The notes below the pieces were generated by a model. The model was given only the letters and a program-made list of their open reading frames with translations. It was not told the origin of the DNA and did no database searches. A DNA stretch of 64,000 nt from Pedobacter panaciterrae (GTDB lineage Bacteria; Bacteroidota; Bacteroidia; Sphingobacteriales; Sphingobacteriaceae): the NCBI RefSeq assembly GCF_001636695.1, contig NZ_LGEL01000009.1:1-64000 (forward strand). Reading direction: 5' to 3'. The position numbers and the translations under genes were made by a program. How positions within the stretch are numbered: position 1 is the stretch's first letter; every line of letters starts with the position of its first letter. Below, piece by piece: positions 32,912 through 44,700 of the stretch.

Positions 32912-35445
32912 TAAAATCTTTTAGTCTCGTTTGGAAGAGCAAATAGATGGTGTGATATTTTATTGTCTTCCATAAAGCAAAGACGTTCGTATTTATATTC
33001 ATTAACTTTTACAGGGTCTTTAAGAGCTGTAAAAATCTCGATAATCAGACTGTAAACCCCTAAGCAGTTTATATTCAATTGATTTCTTTTGAATAGGTCA
33101 AGGCATTCATTGCTGTAATGGTAGGCCATTGTATACTCTTTTCTGTTTTTGGCTTGATAAGCCTGCATCAGTTTGATGATTGATTCTGTATATTTTGTGA
33201 TCTTGAATCTCGATTTATTACTTGCTAGTGAAACAAGTATGTGCTCTAATCTGTCGGTGTTCTTATCTGGGTTTATTTTTGCATTAGCAAGTGCAAAAAT
33301 GCTCATCAAAAAAATCGACATAGAGTCTCTTTTTGAAAGCGCTTTAATATGCTGAGAGGAAATGGAACTAATAAGACTTAGCGTACTTGCTTTTTCTTCA
33401 AAGAGCTGATCCAGCATAATAATAAGCAGGTAAGAAACCGCTTGTTGTGGGGTTACATAATGTGGATCCTGCATTAAAATCAGGGCTTCTATATCATTAG
33501 AAGTTAATTCTTCTTCACGAGAAGGTGTATCTATGATCTTTGAATGGATCATAGAAATGATATGATGAGGAGCTATTAGCCATTTGGTACTTTTAAACTG
33601 AGCTAATATTTCAATTCTATCCTTAATCAGATTAGTATCTAAGCTTAAAATGTCAAAGAAGGAGAGTAAGGAATGATATATCAATAAATTCTCATTGGTG
33701 TCTGCCACTTTGATAAGTACTGATATGGCTTCTTTATAACAAGAATCTATAAAATCAAAATTGATCAGCTCCTTAATTATAATGTCATGGAGCTTATGCT
33801 CTCTTAATAATTTTATCGTTTCAGGGCTATATTTATTTCTGTATTCCAGATTCTCGGCTATAAAAAGGATCAGGTAATTCTTTTCATAATTATTTAGTTC
33901 GAGATTAAAGATGTTGGCTAAAGACTTAAAGTCGCCAATTCTTATGATAAACCTAATAGTCCATTGTAAGAGTTGAAATTTAGCATTACTGCTCTTGTAT
34001 TCTTCTTTAATATAATCAAAGAAAGAGCTATCTACTTTTAAATGGAATTTTTCTAAAAGCTCAATAAATAGGAAATACTCAAAAATATGGGGATGAATGA
34101 AACGTACAAACTCCCTTGGATGAAATTCCTGATGACTTTTCTCTTCCATAAGTATTCCTTCAGACAAAAGTTCCATATATGCATTTTTAAATGCAGACAA
34201 TTCACCTATCAGGTCATCTTTTGGTACGGAATTACCTTTTTTTCCATAACTGGTCAACTGAATGATTTTCTTTAAGAAGAGAATTTTTTCAGTGTAGTAA
34301 TTCGAGCGATAGATCTTGTCTTGTATAAAACGAGATATTAGCTCATAGAAAGTAATATTTGTAGAATAGTTAAAATAAGGGTCTTCTTCCTTTAGCTGAT
34401 AATATAGCTGTACGTGAAAAGGAAACTTTAATTGTGCCTTAAGTTTTGAATTGATCGTATTTGAATCGATTTTGTTAATTTTTGTTAGAATCAGATCAAC
34501 TTCTTTTTCGGTAAGCGGAGGTACATTGGAAACATCATTAACGTTAAAGTAATTTCCAGGAAACCACTTTGTTTTTAAATAGGCAGAATGTCTGATCCGG
34601 TCGTAAAATTTAATCCATGTAGTGGATCTCATACTCATGACCAGTTTAATACAATCGTTGTCTTCGATGTTGCATATAAAATTTATGATGCTTTCGAATA
34701 ATTGCTTTTTAAGATCACCTTTAACCACTAATTCTGAAAACCCATCTAAAAATATTACGAATTTTCCTCCGGAGCTATTGTAATTTTGTTTAATGTAGCT
34801 AACTAAACTATCCTTAGGGTGAATTCCTAGCTGCAACTTTAACTGATCTTCAAAATTTGGAGATATATGGTCTTTATTAAAGAAACTATAGGCTGTAATA
34901 AAGAGTAAGGTAGAGTCTTTATATTCCGGGAGATTGCTTGTTAGAAATTTCTCTGCCAGGTGACTTAGAAGAATAGTCCTGCCATAGCCAGGTTGTGAAA
35001 TAAAACAGGTGAAGCTATAATTATTCTTGAAAAAATCTTCAAAATCGTGTTCGGCAAATTTTCTTCCTATTGTTAGTTCATATGGCATTCCAGAACGGTT
35101 CTTTACACTTTTGAGTGTGAATTCGGTTACTCTGGTTGCTTTATCATGAATCTCCTTCCAACTGCGAAGAGAAGTCTGTTTGCTGAGATTTGTAGGGTTG
35201 CCTCCATTTTCAGGATATTCTTCGTTGACATATTCTGATAATGTTGTTAAAGTGAATTTTGAAAAGTTATGTTTGACCATAGCAAAGCCAAACAATCTTT
35301 TAATAGTTGTTTCACTAACATTCTTGTTCAATGTTTTGCTGATCTCAATTGAAATTCTTTTACAATCTGCAGGTGTAATAGTTCGAATTCCTGTTTTGGA
35401 TAGAATTAAGCTTTTGAGTTCGTTTAAGATAAATGTTTCATCCAT
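32911..35445 (-). CDS. NACHT-like STAND NTPase with N-terminal HTH-like domain
   Basis: An 844-residue soluble protein. Residues about 5-75 resemble the HTH-like N-terminal module common in Bacteroidota signalling proteins (SETTIKRLFGF ... KFTLTTLSEYV). The NTPase core starts near 125 (ELTIGRKF), with a P-loop at about 150-157 (SQPGYGRT, Arg in place of the invariant Lys) and Walker B at about 229-238 (FVIFLDGFSE, resembling the NACHT LDGxDE). A sensor-like MSMRSTTW follows. The remaining 500 residues are helical with TPR-like character near 740-830. The architecture fits STAND regulators, including bacterial NACHT defence proteins. No effector domain is recognised. It stands alone. Confidence 0.7.
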   Translation of the reverse strand: MDETFILNELKSLILSKTGIRTITPADCKRISIEISKTLNKNVSETTIKRLFGFAMVKHNFSKFTLTTLSEYVNEEYPENGGNPTNLSKQTSLRSWKEIHDKATRVTEFTLKSVKNRSGMPYELTIGRKFAEHDFEDFFKNNYSFTCFISQPGYGRTILLSHLAEKFLTSNLPEYKDSTLLFITAYSFFNKDHISPNFEDQLKLQLGIHPKDSLVSYIKQNYNSSGGKFVIFLDGFSELVVKGDLKKQLFESIINFICNIEDNDCIKLVMSMRSTTWIKFYDRIRHSAYLKTKWFPGNYFNVNDVSNVPPLTEKEVDLILTKINKIDSNTINSKLKAQLKFPFHVQLYYQLKEEDPYFNYSTNITFYELISRFIQDKIYRSNYYTEKILFLKKIIQLTSYGKKGNSVPKDDLIGELSAFKNAYMELLSEGILMEEKSHQEFHPREFVRFIHPHIFEYFLFIELLEKFHLKVDSSFFDYIKEEYKSSNAKFQLLQWTIRFIIRIGDFKSLANIFNLELNNYEKNYLILFIAENLEYRNKYSPETIKLLREHKLHDIIIKELINFDFIDSCYKEAISVLIKVADTNENLLIYHSLLSFFDILSLDTNLIKDRIEILAQFKSTKWLIAPHHIISMIHSKIIDTPSREEELTSNDIEALILMQDPHYVTPQQAVSYLLIIMLDQLFEEKASTLSLISSISSQHIKALSKRDSMSIFLMSIFALANAKINPDKNTDRLEHILVSLASNKSRFKITKYTESIIKLMQAYQAKNRKEYTMAYHYSNECLDLFKRNQLNINCLGVYSLIIEIFTALKDPVKVNEYKYERLCFMEDNKISHHLFALPNETKRF

Positions 35446-35743
35446 ACATTATAATTGAGCGTCAAATTCTTGAACGAAACGAATATAATGGTTTAAGTAG
35501 GAACAATGAATATTTCTTCAGTGGATAAAAAATGAATGTCAATGAATTTAATTTGTAATTATCTGTTTTACAGATTGTTATTGATTTGATGTTAGGTTCT
35601 CCTGTTTTTTTTATTCAAAAATGAACAAAATGAATGACAAATAAGGGTTTTAGGCTCTTAAATGAACAATTCGAACGCGGTTTGCGATCTAATCTATGAG
35701 TAAAATTGTACCAAGTAAATTAGATAATCTCAATCCCTCTCCT
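35446..35743. promoter_or_regulatory. Upstream region of the giant adhesin gene
   Basis: A 298-bp divergent gap without a gene. TTTG at 35681-35684 and TAAAATTG at 35701-35708 form a possible promoter with a 16-nt gap and one mismatch. A small stem ATCTG/CAGAT lies at 35561-35575. Nothing else is clear. Confidence 0.35.
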
Positions 35744-38700
35744 ATGAAATGAACATCTACCCTACCAGGAAATCTTAAAAAGTCTATTCTTGTTCTTATA
35801 AGTATTTTAACAATAACGTTATTAAATACGAAATCGTATGCGCAAGCAAAAACCTATGCAACTACAACTCCTTCAAGTGGCCTAGTTGGATACTATACCT
35901 TCCTTGGAATCCCAAGGGTTAACACCAATCCCGGATCAGATGCGGGAGCGGTTGCTAATCCTGGAAATGCTGCTGATGTTGGCAACCTAGCAAATTACGC
36001 AACATTAACAGCTAAATATAATTCTATACTAGGATTAGCCACTGGTGAGGGGGAAGCTTGGCTCCAATTAAAATTTCCATCTAGTATTGCTGGAGGTAAA
36101 ACCTCATATATAAGATTTGATCAACCTACTGGAGGAGGAGGGCTGAGTTTAGATCTGTTAGCAATAGTTGGAGACCTTACAGGATTACTTAAACAAAATA
36201 TTGTTCAATTAGACGCATACTCTGGTGCAACTGCAGCAAGTGATGGAACATTGATCACCGCAGGTAGTGTAATTAATACTGTAGTGAATGATGCTGCAGG
36301 AAATACTTATTTTGCAATAACGTCTACACAAGCCTACAACTCTATACGTGTTAGGTTGAGAGTTAGAAATAATCTCCTTAGTCTTGCATTGGGTGCTTCA
36401 GTCGATATGAAAGTCTACAGTGGCTTTACTGTTGCTTCAGAAAATTGTGCACCATCAATATTTACTAATATAGGGGAGTCTACAGGGTTAAACGTTTCCT
36501 TAACCAAACTGTTGCTTAATCCTGAAAGAGCAATAGACGGAAATACAGGTACTTATTCTACATTGCAATCGGGATTAGTAAGTTTGGGCTCATCAGTTTC
36601 TCAAACTGTATATTTAAATGGGTTATCCGGAACCAATGATTACGCAAAAGTTCTTTTGTCTACACCAGGGAGTTTGCTAAGTGTAGACCTGGCCAAAACG
36701 ATTACTGTGCAGGCCTATAATGGCAGCACCCCAATTGGAACACCTACTTCATTAAGTACTTTGTTATCTCTTGATCTTCTTGGTTTATTATCAAATACTA
36801 CTCCGGTTCCTGTCTTTTTTAAACCGGGTGCCTCTTTTGACCGTGTAAAAATAAGTATCGACAATGCGCTTGCTGTAGGAGGGAATATCCTTTCAGGCGG
36901 ATTGAATATACATGAAGTATACCAGACTGTAGAGAAACCATCATTTGCAGGCCTCACTAATGGGGCTGCCAGTGTGTGCGGTAATCAAGTTGCTCTTTCA
37001 GTAAACAATCCTATTGGTGGATATACTTACAATTGGTATCGATCCACAACAGGCGCTACTAATAAAGTTCTGTTGGCGGGAGCAAGTGGATCAAGCTATT
37101 CAGATTCTAATTTAACTGCTGGATCTTATACTTACTATTTGTCAGCTCAAAAAACCGGATGTAATGGAGAGTCTGATTTGGATAGTGCAAAGATAACTGT
37201 TACAGCGGTTCCTAATTTACCGACTGTAGCAACCGTTGCTCCTATTTGTTCGGGATCAACCGCAACTCTTAACATAAGTAACCCTGAAGCTGGAGTTACT
37301 TATAATTGGTATTCAACATCAACTGGTGGAACTATACTTGCTTCCGGGAACAGTTATACAACAGCGGCGTTAACTGCTAATGCAACTTACTATATAGAGG
37401 GCGTTTCAGGCACTTGTGTTAGTCCAACAAGAACTCAAGTATCGGTTACGGTAAATCCACTACCTTCACTTGCCGTAATAACTACAAACAGTGAGGTCAT
37501 CAGTTCAGGACAAACAGCTACGCTTAGTGCTACCACGGATGCTGGCAATACCATTAAATGGTATGCTGCTGCAAATGGAGGGGTGGCATTGGCAACAGGG
37601 CCTAATTATACTACGCCAGTTTTATCAGCTACTACTATCTATTATGTAGGTACTGAAAGTGCATCTGGATGTGTGAGTGCTTCAAGAGTACCGGTTACTG
37701 TTACAGTAACACCAATATCTAATGGCCTTCCTTGCAACGCTGCCATAGCACAGCAAAGTGGAATTAACGGAATTTGTTTGTTGTGTGGAATATCTGACGC
37801 AGGAGCTTCTACAGATGCAGATCCTGCTAACTCAACAGGTATTCACCTGGCGGTAGGTGTAGGGGCACAAGGTTATCAACGATTGATCTTTGCTAATAAA
37901 GGGACAGCAACAGACAGCATCCGTTTAGATCTTGGTATTCCAACTGGCTTGGCAGATGTAGGGGTATTAACCTCAACTACAGTTACTGTTTTTAACGGTA
38001 CTGATGTTGTAAATTCTTATCCATTAAACTCTTCACTGTTAAATCTTGTATTGTTATCAGGAAGCAGGGTTAATGTAACCGTTCCTGCGGGGGGTGTTTA
38101 TGATCGTGTCGAAATTCGTTTCGGGGGAGTGGTAACCGCATTAACTACGTATAATGTTTATGGTGCAACTGTAATTTATCCAAATCCAACTGTAGCAACA
38201 ACCGGACAGGCAATCTGTTCAGGCAGTACTACTTCGCTAACAGCTACGGCTAACGGAGGTACTACGCTGAAATGGTATGCAGCTGCAACCGGGGGGACAG
38301 CTTTAGCTACCGGAAATACCTTTACTACTCCGGCACTAACTGCCACTACTACTTATTATATAGAGGTAGCAAAAGGAACATGTGCAAATGCACAGCGTGT
38401 TCCTGTTGTGGTTACCGTAAATCCGACCATCACTTTTGCCACTACAGTATTAAATAATGCAGCTGTAAATTCAGTTTATTTAAAACAGATCAATGCAGCA
38501 ACCGGGGGAACTCCGGCATTTACTTATGCATTAGCTTCAGGAAGCGTACTTCCTGCAGATCTTAAACTATCAGCTACCGGTGTAATTACCGGTACACCAA
38601 CAACTGTTGGCGATTTTACTTTCTCTATTATCGCTACCGATAGTAAAGGCTGTAATGCAACTGCTGTATATACTTTAAAGGTAACAGCTGCTTTAGCACT

Positions 38701-41700
38701 TGCAGATGCGATCCTTCCAAATGGAACAGTTGGTACACTTTACCCTCCTCAAACTATTCCGGCTGCAACAGGTGGTACAGGTCCATATGTTTATACCGGA
38801 ACTAATCTCCCTCCGGGATTAACTTTTGATCCGGTAACACGTGTGATTTCAGGAACCCCTACTACATCAGGTACATTTACTGTTCCTGTTACGGTAACTG
38901 ATGCCACCGGAAATACTGTATCAAAAGACTACACAATTATTGTAAGAGACCCATTGGCATTACCAACTGCTGTTTTAGCTGATGGTACAGTGGGTACATT
39001 ATATCCAACACAAATTATTCCTTCTGCAACAGGAGGTCAGGGACCTTATACTTATGCAGCAACTGGTCTGCCTCCGGGATTAACCTTTGATCCTTTAACC
39101 AATAAGATTAATGGTACCCCAACAACTTCAGGAACATTTACAGTTCCGGTAACAGTAACCGATGCAGATGGTAAAAAAATAACCACTAATTATACCATTA
39201 AAGTAGTTGATCCTTTAGCGCTTGCTACTAAGGTGTTGGGTGATGGTACAGTAAACGTACTATATACCCCGGAAACTATTCCATCAGCAACAGGTGGAAC
39301 AGGTCCTTATACTTACACTGCTACTAACCTGCCTGCAGGATTAACTTTTGATCCGGCTACCCGTCAGATTACAGGAACTCCAACTGCTTCGGGAACAAAA
39401 AATGTAAGTGTAACAGCTAAGGATGCTACCGGTAAAACAGTAACACAAACTTATGCGCTTAAGGTGAACGGGGTGTTGGTTCTTCCATCAGCTACTTTAC
39501 CAAACGGAGTAGTGGGTACAGTATATGCAGAGCAAACTTTACCTGCAGTAAGCGGCGGAACAGCGCCATATACTTATGCTGCAACAGGCGTTCCTGCGGG
39601 ATTAAGCTTTGACCCTCTAACACGTAAAATCAGCGGTACTCCAACAATAGGAGGAAGCTTTACAATAAAATTAACAGCTACAGATAACACTGGCATTTCG
39701 ACCAGTACCGACTATGCATTATTAGTAACTGTAGGTGCTCCGACAGTTGCCGGGGTAACTACCTGTAGCGGAACAGCAGCAACACTAACTGTAAGCAATA
39801 CCCTTGCGGGTGTAACTTACAGATGGTATGCTTCAACTGGAAGTACTTCTATTGCTTCAGGTTCAAGCTTCACTACTCCGGCATTAACTGCCAGCACTAC
39901 TTATTATGTGGAAGCAGTTTCGGGAACAGCAGTAAGCAGCCGTACAGCCGTTACAGTAAGCATTAATCCGGCACCTGCTCTGGCTTCAATTCTTACGGCT
40001 AATGAAAGTATCAGCTCAGGACAAACTGCAACACTTCGTGCTACGGCCGATGCCGGCAATACCATTAAATGGTATGCAGCTGCAACTGGCGGAACAGAAT
40101 TGGTAACAGGAGCAACCTTTACTACTCCGGTATTAACAGCCACTACTACTTATTATGTAGGTACTGAAAGTGCACAGGGCTGTGCCAGCACAACAAGAGT
40201 TCCGGTTACCGTTACCGTAACAACCGGCCCGGTAAATCCAAACTGTAATGCTGCAACAACTCAGCAAAGTGGAATTGACGGAATTTGTTTACTGTGCGGA
40301 ATATCTGATGCAGGTGCTTCTACAGATGCAAATCTTAACAACTTTACCGGTATTCATTTGGCAGTAGGTGTAGGAGCCCAGGGCTATCAACGTTTGATCT
40401 TTGGTAAAACGGGATCTGCAACTGATAGCATCCGTTTAGATATTGGTATTCCAACCGGACTGGCAGATGTAGGCGTATTAACAGGAACTACAGTTACTGT
40501 TATGAATGGAACCACTGTAGTAAAATCTTATCCATTAAGCTCATCACTGTTAAATCTTGTATTGTTAACTGGAACCAGAGTTAATGTAACCGTTCCTGCT
40601 GGTGGTGTCTACGATCGCGTTGAGATTCGTTTCGGTGCCTTGATTTCTGCACTGACTACATATAACGTTTATGGTGCTACCATAATTTATCCAAACCCAA
40701 CTGTAGCAGCAACAGGCCAAACAATTTGTTCAGGCAGTCCTACTACCCTAACGGCCACAGCTAACGGAGGTACTACCTTGAAATGGTATGCTTCTGCAAC
40801 TAGCGGAACAGTTTTGGCCACCGGAAATACATTCACTACCCCGGCATTAACTGCCACTACTACTTATTACATAGAAGTAAGCAAAGATGGTTGTGCAAAT
40901 TCAGCACGAGTTCCGGTAACTGTGACTGTTACTACTGCTCCATCAAATCCTCTGGTAGCTGCAGTAGCTCCTGTTTGTTCAGGCTCAGCAGCTATACTTG
41001 CAGTTAGTGCACCTGTAAATGGGGTAACCTATAAGTGGTATGCTGCAGCAAATGGTGGTGCATCTCTGTTTGAGGGATCAAGCTTTACCACTCCTGTATT
41101 AACTGCTTCAACTACATATTATGTAGAAGCATCGGCAGGTAACTGTACCAGTGCAACTCGTACTGCAGTTGCAGTAACAGTGAATACTTTACCAGCTCTG
41201 GCAACAATTACAACTAATAATTCAACAATCAGCGCTGGCCAGACTGCAACTTTAATGGCAACTGCGCCGACTGGTATAACCATAAAATGGTATAGTGCAC
41301 CTACAGGTGGCGTAGCATTGGCTCAGGGATCATCTTATACAACTCTGCCGTTATCTGCTACTACAACTTACTATGTAGAAACTTCCAATGCTTCGGGTTG
41401 CGTAAGTGCTACAAGAGTTCCTGTAACCGTAACGGTATTAGGTGGACCTGTTAATCCTAATTGTAATGCTGCAAATAGTCAGCAAAGTGGAATTGAAGGC
41501 ATTTGTGTATTATGTACAGTTCAGAATGCCGGTAATTCAATTGATAACAACTTTACAAACTATACGACCATCTCTCTTCCTGTTGGAGTGGGTGGTTCAG
41601 GATATCAACGTTTAATTTTCTCTAGTCCGGGTGTAGCTACTGATAGCATTCGTCTGGATCTTGAAACTCCTGGTGGACTTGCAGATGTTACCTTATTAGG

Positions 41701-44700
41701 TGGCATTAAAGTGACAGTAATGAATGGTACATCTGTGGTTAAAACATATAACCTTCAGTCGTCATTACTTAAATTAACATTATTAAGCGGTAACCGTTTT
41801 ACTGCAACTTTACCTGCAGGAGGTGCTTACGATAGAGTAGAAGTTAGAGCCGAAGGCTTAGCTAATCTTTTAGTAAATCTTAATATTTACGGTGCCACAA
41901 TTGTTTACCCTAATCCAACGGTTTCAGCTGCAGGTCAAACAATCTGTTCTGGAAATGCAACTGTACTTTCTGCCGCTGCAAACGGTGGAACAACGTTAAG
42001 ATGGTACAGTGCTGCTACTGGTGGAACTTTATTACAGACAGGTGAGAACTTTACTACACCTGTATTAACAGCAACAACTACCTATTATATAGAAGTAAGT
42101 AAAGGTAGCTGTGCAAATCCTACGCGTATCCCGGTTACCGTTAAAGTAACTACTGCACCGGCTCTTCCAACTGTTGCTGCCGTAGCACCTGTTTGCTCAG
42201 GTTCTGCAGCGGTCATTTCAGTAACTGCGCCGGTAGCGGGTACCGATTACAAATGGTACACAACAGCAACTGGAGGTACAGCTATATTTACAGGATCAAC
42301 ATTTACTACTCCAGTATTAACTGCGGGCACTACATATTATGTAGAGGCAGCTAATGGAAGTTGTGTAAGTGCAACCAGAGTAGCGGTACCGGTTACGGTA
42401 AACCCGCTTCCTGCATTACCACAAATTTCGGCTTCTGCAACAACAGTAAATGTAGGCCAAACAGCCATATTAACTGGAACATCGTCAGATGCGAATGTTA
42501 CTTTCAACTGGTATACTTCAGCTAGTTCAACTACACCGGTATTTACGGGTCCAACCTATGTTACCCCTCCGCTTACTGTAACAACTACCTACTTCCTTGA
42601 GGCTAAAAATGCTTCAGGATGTACAGCTTCAGCTCGTGCACAGGTAACTATCACTGTTAATGGTGGCGGACCAAATCCGCTTGCCTGTGAAGCTCCGACC
42701 ACTGAAGAACATGCTGTTGATGGTGCTGCTCTCCTTGCAGGAGTATTCAATCCACTTTTAGCAGTTGATAACGATTCTAAAACAGGATCATCATTAGTGA
42801 TGCCTGTTGGCTTACTTGGAGCTTCTGTTTATCAGAGAGTTATTTTTAATACACTTTCAAACGTAGGTGATACAGTTCGCGTATCCTTAAGTGCTCCAGG
42901 AAAACTGCTTTCAGTAGGTCTGCTATCAAATATTACGGTAGGTACTTATAATGGCAATACAAGTAATGGTGACGGTGTTTCATTAAACGACCAGCTAGTA
43001 CGTATTGAATTGCTAAGTGGTAACACTGAGGCCCTGGTTACTTTTGTGCCTACAAAACGATTCAACAAAATTGAAGTTCGCTTAAACTCAGGTTTAGCCG
43101 GCGTGTTATCTACTATAGATTTCAATTATGCACAACGTGTAGTAGTGGCACCAGTTGTTACTTCACAAAATGTAACGGTTTGTGCAAATCAAGCTGCTAC
43201 TTTAACCGTTCAAACTGCTCAACCCGGCATCACTTATAAATGGTACAATGAAGCCGGCGCTTATCAGACCGGAAAAGATGGTGCCACCTTTACCACACCT
43301 GCTTTAACAGCTAATACTAAATTCTATGTAGAAGCAGTTACTGCTTCAGGATGTACCAGCTACAGAACACCTGTTAATGTAATTGTTACTCCTGCTCCAA
43401 CAACACCAGTATTGGTTAATGCAACTATTAACAGCTGCGTTGGAAATCAGGTTACTATTCAGGTAAGTAACCCTCTTGTTGGTGTAACTTACAGATGGTA
43501 TGATGGTACTGGTGCTTATATTTCTGGAAAAGATGGTGTAACGTTTACTGCAACAGTAGGCGCGGCCCAAACTACTTATTCAGTAGAAGCTCAAACTTCA
43601 TGTGGTACTTCAGGCAAAGCAACTGCTACAATTAATGTAGGTACTTTAAACCCACCAGTTATTACTCCGGCAGCTGTAACTGTTAGTTCAGGTTCTCCAG
43701 CTGTGCTTGTTGCTACTTCAAGTACTGCAAATGCAATATTTAAATGGTATAGTGACGCCGCCTTAACAAAATTAGAGTATACAGGCGCACGATATATAAC
43801 CAACCCATTAATCAATTCAACTAATGCGCCAATTGTAAAAACTTTCTATGTAACCGTAGAAACATCAGGTGGATGTCCTGCTTCTGCTGCTGCAAGCGTA
43901 GATGTTACTATTCTTCCACAAGTGGATCCGGTTGCGGTTCCTTGTCAGGGAGCAACTGTAGCTATTAAAGATGGCGTTGACGGTGTTGCTTTATTGTCGG
44001 CAGTATTCAACCCTGGATTTGCGGTAGACAACAATACCGAAAGTGCATCTTCTTTCGTAATGCCGGTAGGTGCCTTAGGTGCTTCGGTTTATCAGCAAGT
44101 AGGTTTCACTGGTGGTCTTAGCAGTGTAGGTGATACTCTAAGGTTACGTATCACTTCGCCAGGTAAATTGCTTTCATTAAGTGTTTTATCTTCTATTGAG
44201 GTTACTACCCTAAATAATAAGGTTAGTAATAACGATATGCTCGTAGTAAGCAACCCGATTGTGAACGTTCAAATCCTTAGCGGTAATAGCGAAGCAATTA
44301 TAACCTATGTTCCACAAAAACCTTTTGATGGAGTAGAGTTAAGATTAAGGTCTGGTTTAGCGTCTGTTTTAACTACGCTTGACTTTAACTATGCTCAACG
44401 TATCCTTGTTGCACCTTCTGTACAAAGTGCTGCAGTTACTGCGTGTACAGGTACGTCAGCAAACTTGTTTGTTAAAAATCCGATAGCTGGTCTTACTTAC
44501 AAATGGTTCTTACGCAATGGACAAAGCATTAATTATTTAACAGGAAAAGATGGCGTTAGTCTTGCTACTGACCCAACCCTTGCTGCAGGAACTTATGATT
44601 TCTATGTAGCAGCTGTTAATGATGCTATTGGATGTTTAAGTGCTAAAACTAAAATAACAGTAACAATTCTGGCAGCACCGGATGCTCCGGTAGCTGCTAC

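Noticed and set aside
35749-35778. Second ATG (35749) with +1 frameshift as a recoding start of the adhesin
   Set aside because: The frame stops after nine codons at TAA, and the local TCT TAA site is a poor +1 slip site because re-pairing on CTT mismatches; a sequence error or mutation is simpler.
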